Shown: positions 17,741 through 27,422 of the stretch, piece by piece
Position numbering within the stretch: the stretch's first letter is position 1
Layout of the letters: every line of letters begins with the position of its first letter
From: Agrobacterium vitis
Lineage (GTDB): Bacteria; Pseudomonadota; Alphaproteobacteria; Rhizobiales; Rhizobiaceae
DNA: 64,000 nt
Reading direction: 5' to 3'
Assembly (NCBI RefSeq): GCF_014926405.1
Contig: NZ_JACXXJ020000005.1
Span: forward strand, 2,857,001-2,921,000
Made by a program: the position numbers and the translations under genes
The notes under the pieces: generated by a model
The model's database searches: none
The model's input: only the letters and a program-made list of their open reading frames with translations
What the model was told of the DNA's origin: nothing

Positions 17741-19324
17741 TCATGCCGCCTTGGCGACGTGATATTCCTTGATCGCCACCATCTTGATCGCCGGATAACG
17801 TTCTGCCTCATAGCGCAGCGAAAACGCATCCTGCGCCATGAACACCGGGTCGCCGTCCAGATCCCGGCAGATGTCACCGCGCCGCGCCGTCATGAACTTG
17901 TCGAGTTCGCCGGGTTGATCTGACGAAATCCAGCGGCAGACGGAAAAGCGCGACATTTCAAACGACACCGGCAGGGTATATTCACCCGAAAGCCGTTCCT
18001 TCAGCACATCGAGCTGCAAGGCCCCGACCACGCCGACAATGGCGGGCGAACCGTCTTCCGGCGAAAACAGCTGCACGACGCCCTCTTCGGCCATTTGCTG
18101 CAAGGCTTCCTTCAGCTTCTTGGCCTTCATCGCATCTTCGAGCCGCACGCGGCGCAGGATTTCCGGCGAAAAGTTCGGCACACCCTGAAACACCAGCGCT
18201 TCACCTTCGGTCAGCGTATCGCCGATGCGCAGCGTGCCGTGGTTGGGAATGCCCACCACGTCACCAGCAAAGGCGGTATCGGCCAATTGCCGCTGCGAAG
18301 CAAAGAAGAATTGCGGCGCCGTCAGGCCCATCAGCTTGCCGGTACGCGCCAGCCGCGCCTTCATGCCGCGCTCCAGCTTGCCAGAGCAGATCCGCGCAAA
18401 GGCGATGCGGTCGCGGTGATTGGGGTCCATATTGGCCTGGATCTTGAAGACGAAGGCGGTCATCTTGTCTTCCGCCGCATGCACCTTGCGGATATCGGCC
18501 ATCTGGTCACGTGGCGGCGGGGCGAAATCGCCCAGCGCATTGATCAGGTCGCGCACGCCAAAATTTCGGAGCGCCGAACCGAAGAACACAGGCGTCATAT
18601 GGCCTTCCAGAAAGGCCTGCCGGTCGAAGGGGCGGCAGGCTTCCTGCGCCAGCTCCAGCTCGTCGATAAAGGTCTGACGCTCGTTTTCCGGCAGGTTTTC
18701 CGCGACATTCTTCGGGCTATTGACCGGCAAAGCCTCGACCTGCTTATCGGAACCACGGAAGGTGTTATCGACCAGATTATAGGAGCCGCAGAAGCTTTTC
18801 GAACGACCGACCGGCCAGGTAATCGGGGCGGTGTCCAGCGCCAGCTTTTCTTCTACTTCATCCAGAACCTCGAAAATATCCCGGCTTTCACGGTCCATCT
18901 TGTTGACGAAGGTGATGATCGGAATATCGCGCATCCGGCAGACTTCGAACAATTTCAGCGTGCGCGGCTCGATACCCTTGGCAGCATCGATGACCATGAC
19001 GGCAGCATCCACCGCCGTCAGCGTGCGATACGTATCGTCGGCGAAATCTTCATGGCCGGGCGTATCGAGAATATTGAAGACATTGCCCTCATATTCGAAG
19101 GTCATCACCGAGGTGACGACGGAAATGCCGCGCTCACGCTCGATCTTCATCCAGTCCGAACGGGTCTGTATCCGGTCTTTCTTGGCTTTCACCTCACCGG
19201 CCAGCTGGATCGCGCCGCCGAACAGCAGCAGCTTTTCGGTCAGCGTGGTTTTACCAGCATCCGGGTGAGCGATAATAGCGAAGGTGCGGCGGCGGGAGAC
19301 CGCCTCTGCGAGCGTTTCGGCCAT
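17741..19324 (-). CDS. prfC: Peptide chain release factor 3
   Basis: A 527-residue translational GTPase that recycles RF1/RF2 after peptide release. The G1 loop is AHPDAGKTTLTEKLL, G2 lies in RGISVVTSVM, G3 is DTPGHEDF and G4 is NKMDRESRD. The C-terminal domains II and III follow, with a normal total length. A likely promoter lies just upstream and dut is transcribed divergently. The LLLFGGAIQLAGEVK segment is the RF3-specific extension that separates it from EF-G. Confidence 0.97.
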   Translation of the reverse strand: MAETLAEAVSRRRTFAIIAHPDAGKTTLTEKLLLFGGAIQLAGEVKAKKDRIQTRSDWMKIERERGISVVTSVMTFEYEGNVFNILDTPGHEDFADDTYRTLTAVDAAVMVIDAAKGIEPRTLKLFEVCRMRDIPIITFVNKMDRESRDIFEVLDEVEEKLALDTAPITWPVGRSKSFCGSYNLVDNTFRGSDKQVEALPVNSPKNVAENLPENERQTFIDELELAQEACRPFDRQAFLEGHMTPVFFGSALRNFGVRDLINALGDFAPPPRDQMADIRKVHAAEDKMTAFVFKIQANMDPNHRDRIAFARICSGKLERGMKARLARTGKLMGLTAPQFFFASQRQLADTAFAGDVVGIPNHGTLRIGDTLTEGEALVFQGVPNFSPEILRRVRLEDAMKAKKLKEALQQMAEEGVVQLFSPEDGSPAIVGVVGALQLDVLKERLSGEYTLPVSFEMSRFSVCRWISSDQPGELDKFMTARRGDICRDLDGDPVFMAQDAFSLRYEAERYPAIKMVAIKEYHVAKAA

Positions 19325-19351
19325 GTGAGGAATTCCTTTTAACTGGCCGGT

Positions 19352-19380
19352 TATCTAGCGTTTTGGCGTTCAATATGCAA
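19352..19380 (-). promoter_or_regulatory. Candidate prfC promoter
   Basis: On the minus strand TTGCAT (19375-19380) and TAGATA (19352-19357) are separated by 17 bp, about 28 bp upstream of the prfC ATG. This is a pattern match only. Confidence 0.4.
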
Positions 19381-19408
19381 TTGACCCCGACAAACAAAGG
19401 ATACCCCC

Positions 19409-19873
19409 ATGCACGATACGTCCGCGCCACGCCTTCATCTCAAGCGTCTATCCCATGGTGAAGGGCTGGAATTGCCCGCCTATGAGACGGCGGGTGCGGC
19501 TGGCATGGACCTGCGCGCAGCCGTAACCGAGGCCGAGCCGCTGACCCTTGCCCCCGGAAAACGCGCTCTGGTGCCAACCGGGCTGATTATGGAAATCCCC
19601 CAAGGTTTCGAAGCGCAGATCCGCCCCCGCTCCGGCCTCGCCTTCAAAAACGGCATCACCTGCCTCAACACCCCCGGCACCATCGACAGCGATTACCGCG
19701 GAGAAGTAAAAGTGCTGCTGATCAATCTTGGAGACGAGGATTTCACCATCACTCGTGGCATGCGCGTGGCCCAGATGGTGATTGCGCCGGTAACGCAGGC
19801 GCAGATGATTGAGATAACAGAAACATCGGATACGGTGCGGGGTACGGGCGGATTTGGCTCGACGGGGGTATGA
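19409..19873 (+). CDS. dut: Deoxyuridine 5'-triphosphate nucleotidohydrolase
   Basis: A 154-residue trimeric dUTPase that hydrolyses dUTP to dUMP, keeping uracil out of DNA and feeding thymidylate synthesis. Five motifs are in order: [29 protein letters not shown] with the catalytic Asp, RGMRVAQMV, and the C-terminal GTGGFGSTG that closes over the active site. It has a CAAAGGATA-type ribosome binding site. It converges on a LysE gene with only 4 bp between stops. Confidence 0.97.
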   Translation: MHDTSAPRLHLKRLSHGEGLELPAYETAGAAGMDLRAAVTEAEPLTLAPGKRALVPTGLIMEIPQGFEAQIRPRSGLAFKNGITCLNTPGTIDSDYRGEVKVLLINLGDEDFTITRGMRVAQMVIAPVTQAQMIEITETSDTVRGTGGFGSTGV

Positions 19874-19877
19874 TACC

Positions 19878-20510
19878 TCACCGCTGCGCCTGTGTCGCCA
19901 TCCTCACCGCCAGCACGGCCAGTACCGTCCCCATCAACCAGCGCTGCACCATGATCCATAGCGGGCGGCGGCTGAGAAACAGGGCGATGGAGCCAGCCAT
20001 CAGCGCGATCATCCCATTGATCGTGGTGCCGATGGCGATCTGGGTGAGGCCGAGAAACAGCGATTGCATGAAAACGCTGCCATTGGCCGGATCGATGAAT
20101 TGCGGAAGCAACGACAGATAGAGAACGGCCACCTTCGGATTGAGGAGATTGGTCACGAGGCCCATGGCAAACAGCCGTCTCGGGCTGTCCTTGGGCAGGT
20201 CGCGCACCTGAAACGGCGAACGACCGCCCGGCCTGACCGCCTGCCAGGCCAGATAAGCGAGATAGGCTGCACCGGCCAGTTTCAACGCCTCATAGGCATA
20301 GGGCACGGCCATCAGCAACACCGTAATCCCCAGCACCGACATCAGCATGTAGATCAGGAAGCCAAAGGCAACACCGCCGAGCGAGACCAGTCCGGCCATC
20401 GGCCCCTGACAGATGGAGCGAGACACAAGATAGACCATATTCGGGCCGGGTGTCAGCGCCATGCCAAGGCAAATCAGGGCAAAGGCAAGAAGTGAAGTCG
20501 TCGTGGGCAT
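19878..20510 (-). CDS. LysE/RhtB family amino-acid exporter
   Basis: A 210-residue inner-membrane protein with about six hydrophobic helices and the family motif LGMALTPGPNMVYLVSRS near the N-terminus and NLLNPKVAVLYLSLLPQF in the middle. LysE/RhtB proteins export amino acids or their analogues by proton exchange; the substrate is not readable. The ATG at 20510 has an AAGGACACGCC ribosome binding site and is preferred over the longer frame to 20585. It is divergent from a second LysE gene at 20640, with 129 bp between starts. Confidence 0.9.
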   Translation of the reverse strand: MPTTTSLLAFALICLGMALTPGPNMVYLVSRSICQGPMAGLVSLGGVAFGFLIYMLMSVLGITVLLMAVPYAYEALKLAGAAYLAYLAWQAVRPGGRSPFQVRDLPKDSPRRLFAMGLVTNLLNPKVAVLYLSLLPQFIDPANGSVFMQSLFLGLTQIAIGTTINGMIALMAGSIALFLSRRPLWIMVQRWLMGTVLAVLAVRMATQAQR

Positions 20511-20639
20511 GGCGTGTCCTTGGTGACGTGCTGTAAAATCAGAAAAAGCAGAAAGCATCCCATCAGGCAATTTCAATCGTGTCACCGTTGCAAGTTGCAG
20601 CCGGGCGGATTAGCAATACGGCGTTGAAGGAGATGCACC

Positions 20640-21257
20640 ATGACACTTGCCAGCCTGCTTGCCTATGCCGGAGCCCTGTTCATTGCCGCCGCCATTCCCG
20701 GCCCTGGCATGACGGCGATTGTGGCGCGGGCGCTCGGCTCCGGTTTTCGCCCAACCTTTTTCATGGGGCTGGGCCTGATTCTGGGTGATCTCTGCTATCT
20801 GACCGCCGTCATTCTGGGCCTTGCCTATATTGCCCAGACCTTCGTGACGCCGTTCCTGATTATCAAATTCGCAGGCACGCTCTACCTGGCCTATATCGCC
20901 TGGAAGCTCTGGACGGCAGGGCTTTTGCCGCAGAATATCGAGGCGCGCAAAACTGCGGGCGTGATGGCATCCTTCCTGTCCGGCCTGTTCGTGACGCTCG
21001 GCAACCCGAAGACCATGCTGTTCTACGTCGCCCTGGTGCCGACCCTCATTCCGCTCGAGGCCATTGGCCCGGCGGATTACGGGCTATTGGTCGGCACGAC
21101 ATTCGTGGTGCTGATGGCCGTGCTCATTCCCTATATTCTTCTGGCTGCCAAGGCGCGGCTGCTGCTGAAGCAGCCCTCCGCGTTGAAACTGCTCAACCGG
21201 GCCGCCGCCAGCATCCTGGCCGGAACCGCCGCCTATATCGCCACAAAGGCGGCGTGA
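20640..21257 (+). CDS. LysE family translocator
   Basis: A 205-residue six-helix transporter with AAAIPGPGMTAIVARAL (equivalent of the LysE PGPN motif) and GLFVTLGNPKTMLFYVALVP. It is only distantly similar to its divergent neighbour, so this looks like two paralogous exporters sharing one promoter region rather than a recent duplication. The ribosome binding site is GAAGGAG, 7 bp before the ATG. Substrate unknown; cysK, 135 bp downstream, could suggest a thiol amino acid, but that is only proximity. Confidence 0.9.
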   Translation: MTLASLLAYAGALFIAAAIPGPGMTAIVARALGSGFRPTFFMGLGLILGDLCYLTAVILGLAYIAQTFVTPFLIIKFAGTLYLAYIAWKLWTAGLLPQNIEARKTAGVMASFLSGLFVTLGNPKTMLFYVALVPTLIPLEAIGPADYGLLVGTTFVVLMAVLIPYILLAAKARLLLKQPSALKLLNRAAASILAGTAAYIATKAA

Positions 21258-21392
21258 AATAAACATTTGTTTTCGCTGGTTTTGCAGCGGGTTTTTTCTC
21301 CCCGGAACCACGGCGATAGGCAAAGGGTTCTGGTCGCTTGGGTGATTTGATCCTATTGTCGCTGCAAAGCGCGTTATTCTGGAGGATCACAC

Positions 21393-22361
<969 letters not shown>

Positions 22362-22413
22362 TCGCAGTCAATGCGCTGATCCATACGATTGGCGAGCATC
22401 AAGCAATGAAGAC

Positions 22414-22441
22414 GAGGGCTACAGCAACAGGTGTAGCCCTC
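22414..22441 (+). terminator. Hairpin repeat A, probable cysK terminator
   Basis: Perfect 10-bp arms GAGGGCTACA and TGTAGCCCTC enclose GCAACAGG and are followed by AATTTATT. A degenerate second copy lies at 22716-22742 near the end of the convergent comM gene. Confidence 0.6.
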
Positions 22442-22476
22442 AATTTATTGGCAAACCTCGATCTCGGCATTTCGTA

Positions 22477-22499
22477 ATCCTCGGGCTTGCCCCGAGGAT
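22477..22499. repeat. Palindromic repeat B, copy 1
   Basis: Arms ATCCTCGGG and CCCGAGGAT (9 bp) enclose CTTGC. The same architecture with compensating base changes recurs at 22657-22679, so these are two members of one dispersed palindrome family. Similar CTCGGGCTTG-type palindromes are common in alphaproteobacterial intergenic DNA. Confidence 0.7.
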
Positions 22500-22549
22500 C
22501 TGTTGTGGCTGAATAAGCCATTGACGTTGTTACTTCAATTGACGCGCTT

Positions 22550-22653
22550 ACAGCGCCGTGCGTCCTATATGGCGCACAAAGGTTCGCTGTCGCTGTTTAT
22601 ATCTGCTGCATCATTTTCTCTTTAAACCGATTCCGGCTTAAAGAATTATGCAG
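22550..22653. repeat. Rhizobial intergenic mosaic-type element with two palindromes
   Basis: The first palindrome has outer arms ACAGCG (22550-22555) and CGCTGT (22585-22590) with inner GTGCG/CGCAC. The second has CTGCAT (22606-22611) and ATGCAG (22648-22653) with inner CTTTAA/CTTAAAG around ACCGATTCCGG. Two adjacent palindromes with these sequences are, to my recollection, a recurring intergenic element in Agrobacterium and Rhizobium chromosomes. No coding capacity is seen. Confidence 0.65.
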
Positions 22654-22656
22654 TAG

Positions 22657-22679
22657 ATGCTCGGCACAAGGCCGAGCAT
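22657..22679. repeat. Palindromic repeat B, copy 2
   Basis: Arms ATGCTCGGC and GCCGAGCAT (9 bp) enclose ACAAG. Compared with copy 1, read on the opposite strand, the arms differ at two paired positions and pairing is kept, while the loop changes from CTTGC to CTTGT. Confidence 0.7.
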
Positions 22680-22715
22680 GACGTCGAGGATAAATGCAGC
22701 CTTTGTTAGCAGTTT

Positions 22716-22742
22716 GAGGGCTACAGCAGCAGGTGCAGTCCT
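22716..22742 (-). repeat. Hairpin repeat A, degenerate copy near comM end
   Basis: It begins GAGGGCTACAGCAGCAGG and continues TGCAGTCCTG, so the right arm has diverged from the copy at 22414 and pairs imperfectly. It lies 6 bp beyond the comM stop and may serve as that gene's terminator. Confidence 0.5.
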
Positions 22743-22748
22743 GTTTCG

Positions 22749-24281
22749 TTATGCAGCAGCCGTCAGGCGTTCCGAGGGAATACGATAGGAAATCGCCTCG
22801 GCTAGATGAATCCGGCCAAGCGCCTCCGAGCCATCCAGATCGGCCAAGGTCCTCGCCACTTTTAACACCCGATGATAGGCGCGCGCCGAAAACTTGAACT
22901 TCTCCGCCGCATCCCGCAATAACTGCAAGCCAGCAGCATCCGGTGCGGCCAGCTTTTCGATCAGCGCCGTAGAGCACCGCGCATTCATGCGGATCTCAGG
23001 CACGCCTGCCTCGATAAACCGTTCCGTTTGCCGCTGTCGCGCCACCGCGACGCGGCGAGCGACATCGGCGCTTTTTTCCGCGGCCATCGGCTTGATCAGG
23101 TCCATGGCCGAGACAGCGGGGACATCGATGCGAATATCGATCCGGTCCAGCAGCGGCCCGGAGATCCGGCCCTGATATTCGGTCAGGCAGCGAATGCCGC
23201 GTGCGCAGGTATGGCCCGGCTCACCCGCCATGCCGCAACGGCAAGGGTTCATCGCGGCAATCAACTGGAAACTGGCCGGATAGGTAACGCGGTGATTGGC
23301 GCGAGCGATGACGCATTCGCCACTTTCCAGCGGTTGGCGCAGGGCATCCAGCACCTGCGGCGAAAATTCCGGAAATTCGTCAAGAAATAACACACCGTTA
23401 TGGGCAAGCGAGGCCTCGCCCGGCCGGGCGCGCAAGCCGCCGCCGACCAGCGCCGCCATGGTGGCGGAATGATGCGGCGTGCGAAATGGTCTGCGGTCTG
23501 ACAATTTGCCACCGGCCAATTGCCCAGCCATGGAATGGATCATCGAAACATCCAGAAGCTCCGGTGCCGACAACACCGGCAGGATGGACGGCAGGCGGGC
23601 CGCCAGCATGGATTTCCCCGATCCCGGCGGGCCGACCATCAGCAGGTTGTGGCCCCCGGCAGCGGCCACTTCCAACGCCCGCTTGGCGCTTTCCTGACCG
23701 CGAATATCGGCGAGGTCAGGCAGGTTGCCCGGCAGCGCCCGGCTGGCCGGGTTCGGGCGCGTCAGAACCTGGGTGCCACGAAAATGATTGGCCAAAGCGA
23801 TCAGACTGCGGGGGGCGAGAATATCCATGTCTGAGCCCGCCCAGGCTGCCTCCGGGCCGCTATCCGCCGGGCAGATCAGCCCTTTGCCAAGCGCATTGGC
23901 TGCCATGGCCGCTGGCAAAGCACCGGCAACGGCAGCAATCGTGCCATCCAGGTTCAACTCACCAACCACAAGATAATCGCCCAGCACATCGGCGGGAATG
24001 GCGCCCAGCGCCGCCATCAGGCCAAGGGCGATGGCCAGATCGAAATGCGACCCTTCCTTGGGCAGATCCGCAGGCGCCAGATTGATGGTGACCCGCTTGG
24101 GCGGCAGCGCCAGTCCAGAAGCATGCAGGGCCGCCTGAACCCGTTCCCGGCTTTCGGCCACCGCCTTGTCCGGCAGGCCGACAATCTGCACGCCGATCTT
24201 GCCGGGTGCGACCATGACCTGCACATCAACGGGTACGCCATCTATTCCCTGAAACGCAACCGTGCCCACCCGTGCAACCAT
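22749..24281 (-). CDS. comM: ComM/YifB family Mg-chelatase-like AAA+ ATPase
   Basis: A 510-residue hexameric helicase of the ComM type, which promotes branch migration during natural transformation in other bacteria and is widespread in non-competent species. The N-terminal lon-protease-like ChlI domain (about 1-160) carries GLPDKAVAESRERV. The AAA+ domain has Walker A GPPGSGKS, Walker B LFLDEFPEF, and a zinc-finger-like CRCG...C...C cluster before the arginine finger region. The C-terminal Mg_chelatase_C domain starts near 410 (FSARAYHRVLKVARTIADL-like). The ATG at 24281 (MVARVGTVAF) matches the family N-terminus better than 24311. Confidence 0.92.
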   Translation of the reverse strand: MVARVGTVAFQGIDGVPVDVQVMVAPGKIGVQIVGLPDKAVAESRERVQAALHASGLALPPKRVTINLAPADLPKEGSHFDLAIALGLMAALGAIPADVLGDYLVVGELNLDGTIAAVAGALPAAMAANALGKGLICPADSGPEAAWAGSDMDILAPRSLIALANHFRGTQVLTRPNPASRALPGNLPDLADIRGQESAKRALEVAAAGGHNLLMVGPPGSGKSMLAARLPSILPVLSAPELLDVSMIHSMAGQLAGGKLSDRRPFRTPHHSATMAALVGGGLRARPGEASLAHNGVLFLDEFPEFSPQVLDALRQPLESGECVIARANHRVTYPASFQLIAAMNPCRCGMAGEPGHTCARGIRCLTEYQGRISGPLLDRIDIRIDVPAVSAMDLIKPMAAEKSADVARRVAVARQRQTERFIEAGVPEIRMNARCSTALIEKLAAPDAAGLQLLRDAAEKFKFSARAYHRVLKVARTLADLDGSEALGRIHLAEAISYRIPSERLTAAA

Positions 24282-24627
24282 ATCCCAGCCCCCTTGCCAG
24301 CAGCGGTCCATCTGCCCCTACGCAATTTCATGGATTTCGCCGGACGAAAAAGAGAAAATGCGTTTAAAATCAATTTTTTAAATCAAGTCATCGAGCAAAG
24401 CCCGAAGCGGGCAAGCTGCAATTTCCTGCAACCATAGTTTTGCATGAAAAACAAAGGACGACAAGAACAATAAATGAACAAAGACCCGTTTCGAGGGCAA
24501 AATGGTTGTATTTGGTTGCGCTTTCAGAACAAAGGGGAACGCTTATGGCACCCCGCAACATCAAAGGTTTTATCAAACCCAACGTGGCGGGGCGCAGAAA
24601 ACACTCTCCGATCTATTATTGAGCGGA
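24282..24627. other. comM-gshB intergenic region
   Basis: This 346-bp gap is AT-rich. It should contain the comM promoter (minus) and the 3' end of the gshB transcript (minus). A small stem GCCCG-AAG-CGGGC lies near 24401-24413. A 25-codon frame (24545-24622, plus) is listed separately. Nothing else is recognised. Confidence 0.4.
24545..24622 (+). CDS. Candidate 25-residue small protein
   Basis: ATG at 24545 is preceded by AAAGGGGAACGCTT, a good ribosome binding site, and reads MAPRNIKGFIKP through a basic tail to a TGA 5 bp before the gshB stop on the other strand. The product is basic (several Lys/Arg) with no signal peptide. It may be chance; only the site and spacing support it. Confidence 0.25.
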   Translation: MAPRNIKGFIKPNVAGRRKHSPIYY

Positions 24628-25575
24628 TCAGGACCGCTTTTTCTCGATGGCGTTCCAGAGCAGGCTGGCGATATCGGCACCGCCGAAATTCTTCACCTCG
24701 CGGATACCGGTTGGCGAAGTGACGTTGATCTCGGTCATATAATCGCCGATCACGTCAATGCCGACCAGCAGGAAGCCGCGTTCGCGCAGCGCAGGCCCGA
24801 TCCGGGCGCAGATTTCACGCTCGCGAGTCGTCAGTTCCGTTGGTTCCGGCTTGCCTCCCGCATGCATGTTGGAGCGCGCATCATGCTCGGCAGGCACCCG
24901 GTTAATCGCGCCGACGGGTTCACCGTCCACCAGGATGATCCGCTTGTCGCCCTTGCGCACGGCAGGCAAATAGCCCTGGGCGATAAAGGGTTCGCGGAAC
25001 ATCTGGCCGAACATTTCCATCAGCGAGGAGAAATTGCGGTCGTCACGGGTGGAATGGAACACCCCTGCCCCACCATTGCCGTAGAGCGGCTTCAGGATAA
25101 TATCGCCCTGTTCGGCCCGGAAAGCGGCAATTTCCGCCGGGTCGCGGGTGATCAGCGTTGGCGGCATCAGGTCGGCATATTCGGTGACGAAGATCTTTTC
25201 CGGCGAATTGCGCACCCAGGCCGGATCGTTGACAACAAGCGTCTTCGGATGAATGCGTTCCAGCATATGCGTGGCGGTGATATAAGCCATGTCGAATGGC
25301 GGGTCCTGGCGCAGCAGCACCACATCCATCGTCGACAGATCGACGCGCTCCGGGCTGCCGAGGGTGAAGTGATCGCCCTTCACATCCCGCAGTTCCATCG
25401 GCTCAACCGTCGCATAGACGCGGCCATCGCGCATGGTCAGCCGGTCGGGCGTATAGTGGAACAGCTTATAGCCCCGCGCTTGAGCCTCCAGGCTCATGGC
25501 GAAGGTGGAATCCCCTGAAATATTGATGGAGGATACATGGTCCATCTGGACGGCGACATTGCGGATCTGGGCCAT
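24628..25575 (-). CDS. gshB: Glutathione synthetase
   Basis: A 315-residue ATP-grasp ligase joining gamma-glutamylcysteine and glycine. The N-terminus [25 protein letters not shown] segment, [27 protein letters not shown], the ATP-grasp loop [15 protein letters not shown] and the metal-binding [11 protein letters not shown] are all visible. The ATG at 25575 gives the standard [10 protein letters not shown] start; the longer frame to 25632 is not used. Its cupin neighbour on the same strand ends 86 bp upstream. Confidence 0.97.
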   Translation of the reverse strand: MAQIRNVAVQMDHVSSINISGDSTFAMSLEAQARGYKLFHYTPDRLTMRDGRVYATVEPMELRDVKGDHFTLGSPERVDLSTMDVVLLRQDPPFDMAYITATHMLERIHPKTLVVNDPAWVRNSPEKIFVTEYADLMPPTLITRDPAEIAAFRAEQGDIILKPLYGNGGAGVFHSTRDDRNFSSLMEMFGQMFREPFIAQGYLPAVRKGDKRIILVDGEPVGAINRVPAEHDARSNMHAGGKPEPTELTTREREICARIGPALRERGFLLVGIDVIGDYMTEINVTSPTGIREVKNFGGADIASLLWNAIEKKRS

Positions 25576-25661
25576 AATCTTTCTCGCGTTGCATTTGGAG
25601 GAAGATTTAGGACGCGGCGACCACGAACGCAACGTCCGGCAGAGGCCAAATTTTCAACCGC

Positions 25662-26153
25662 TCAAATCGGGGCGCGCGATCCGCTCCGCAGGGCATTTCG
25701 AAGTCGGTAAAGCGTCGCGATTGGCTCCGGAAAAGGTTTACGCAGAAATGCGATCTTGCGCACATAGGTCTCGATGCGCCAGGTGGCCCAGGTCCCACCC
25801 TTGAAATAGGCGATGTCACCGGTCTTCAGCAACCGCTCGGTGCCATCCTGCGCGGTCACATGCACTTCGCCCTCCTGGATCACCACGGTCTCGTCCCAGC
25901 CGAAATACCAGCGGAAACTACCGGCGGTACAATCCCAGACGGCTGTCGAACTTGCTTCATCAGGACTTTGTGAGTGATTGGCCAGCCGGGCCTGCGGATC
26001 GCCCTCAAGAACCCAGTCCGGATTGATTGGCGCTGGTTGCAGGCTCAAATGATCGGCATTGGCGGCCACCAGCGGTGGCGTGTCTTCCGCTCTAAACCGT
26101 GGCAAAGCCATGGCTGCCCCGGCCATGGCTGCAAACAAAAGCTTGACTGGCAT
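25662..26153 (-). CDS. Secreted cupin-domain protein (Cupin_3/DUF861 type)
   Basis: A 163-residue protein with a probable signal peptide (LLFAAMAGAAMALP, about 4-17) and one small cupin barrel at about 70-140: WDCTAGSFRWYFGWDETVVIQEG gives the paired aromatic strand and EGEVHV turn of the Cupin_3 family (ureidoglycine aminohydrolase/EutQ-like), followed by GDIAYFKGGTWATW. Canonical cupin metal His residues are largely absent, so a binding rather than catalytic role is possible. An inverted repeat sits 20 bp upstream of its start. Confidence 0.75.
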   Translation of the reverse strand: MPVKLLFAAMAGAAMALPRFRAEDTPPLVAANADHLSLQPAPINPDWVLEGDPQARLANHSQSPDEASSTAVWDCTAGSFRWYFGWDETVVIQEGEVHVTAQDGTERLLKTGDIAYFKGGTWATWRIETYVRKIAFLRKPFPEPIATLYRLRNALRSGSRAPI

Positions 26154-26172
26154 CGATGTCCCCCATGATGTC

Positions 26173-26205
26173 CCCGAATTTTATGGGAACCCTATCAAAT
26201 TCGGG
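26173..26205. promoter_or_regulatory. Inverted repeat upstream of the cupin gene
   Basis: Perfect 9-bp arms CCCGAATTT (26173-26181) and AAATTCGGG (26197-26205) enclose 15 bp that itself contains GGG/CCC. It lies 20 bp upstream of the cupin ATG, so an operator or a leader hairpin is possible. A terminator role is less likely because no T-run follows. Confidence 0.35.
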
Positions 26206-26304
26206 TTAATCCAGTCACATGCATTTTAGCGTTTGCCCAAGAAAGCGGTGAAGGGAAACGTGACAATCGGCTCTCGCTGGCAATGGCGTGAGCCGACCGG
26301 CTTT

Positions 26305-27411
26305 TCAGGCCTCTACCGTCTCAGCCTGAGCCCCGAAGGTCATCTGTGCGGTGGCAAAGGGCAGAGCAAGGCGGCGGCCTTCCCGGTCGAAGAAGTGGAA
26401 TTTCTGTGGATCGACCCCCAGCCGCATCTCGTTTGACAGCACAGTCGAAACCGGCAGCGAGGCGCAAAGAGCCTGATCGCCGACAAAACCATGCACGAGG
26501 CGGACAGCCCCCAATTCTTCCACATAATCGACACGGAATGGCACATAGGGCTGACCAGGGGCTGCAACCGTCAGATCCTCCGCCCGAAGGCCGATCGTGA
26601 CTTCGCCGCGATAATCGGTCTCGCCCTCAAAGGTGAAGCTGACCGGCCAAAGCGACAGACGATTGCCGTCCAGGCGGCCGGTAATCAGGTTCATGGCTGG
26701 CGAGCCGATGAAGCTGGCGACAAAGGTCGAGGCAGGCGCGTGATAAACTTCAAGCGGCGTACCGATCTGCTCGATCCGGCCACCGTTCAGCACCACCAGC
26801 CGGTCGGCCAGCGTCATCGCTTCCAGCTGGTCGTGCGTGACATAGATCGATGTCGTGCCAAGCCGGCGTTGGAGCTTGCGGATCTCGACGCGCATGGAGA
26901 CGCGCAGCTTGGCATCGAGATTGGACAGCGGCTCGTCAAACAGGAAAACGGCCGGCTTGCGCACGATGGCACGGCCCATGGCAACGCGCTGGCGCTGGCC
27001 ACCGGACAATGCCTTGGGCTTGCGGTCCAGATAGGGTTGCAGTTCCAGCATCCGGGCGGCCTCGGCCACGCGGGCCTCAATCTCGTCCTTAGGGGTTTTG
27101 CGGTTTTTCAGGCCATAGGCCAGGTTCTGCCGCACCGTCATATGCGGGTAGAGCGCGTAATTCTGGAACACCATGGCGATGTCGCGGTCTGCCGGTTCAA
27201 CCTGATTAACGGCGCGATCACCAATGCGCACCACGCCTTCTGAAATGCTTTCCAGCCCGGCCACCATGCGCAAAAGCGTGGATTTGCCGCAGCCGGAGGG
27301 GCCAACCAGCACGATGAATTCGCCGTCGTTGATCTGGATGTCCACGCTGTTCACAGCACGCACACCGCCGTCATAGATCTTGGAGACCTGATTGATATCG
27401 ATGGAAGCCAT
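26305..27411 (-). CDS. ugpC: ABC transporter ATP-binding protein, glycerol-3-phosphate type
   Basis: A 368-residue CUT1-family ATPase. Walker A is GPSGCGKST, the signature is [14 protein letters not shown], Walker B is [12 protein letters not shown] and the switch His is in [12 protein letters not shown]-terminal TOBE/MOP regulatory domain follows from about residue 240 (GLRAEDL). It ends the ugpB-A-E-C operon, 11 bp after ugpE. MalK-type ATPases are often shared, so ATP-binding alone does not fix substrate; the assignment rests on the UgpB-like binding protein. Confidence 0.92.
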   Translation of the reverse strand: MASIDINQVSKIYDGGVRAVNSVDIQINDGEFIVLVGPSGCGKSTLLRMVAGLESISEGVVRIGDRAVNQVEPADRDIAMVFQNYALYPHMTVRQNLAYGLKNRKTPKDEIEARVAEAARMLELQPYLDRKPKALSGGQRQRVAMGRAIVRKPAVFLFDEPLSNLDAKLRVSMRVEIRKLQRRLGTTSIYVTHDQLEAMTLADRLVVLNGGRIEQIGTPLEVYHAPASTFVASFIGSPAMNLITGRLDGNRLSLWPVSFTFEGETDYRGEVTIGLRAEDLTVAAPGQPYVPFRVDYVEELGAVRLVHGFVGDQALCASLPVSTVLSNEMRLGVDPQKFHFFDREGRRLALPFATAQMTFGAQAETVEA

Positions 27412-27422
27412 TGGACTGTCCT

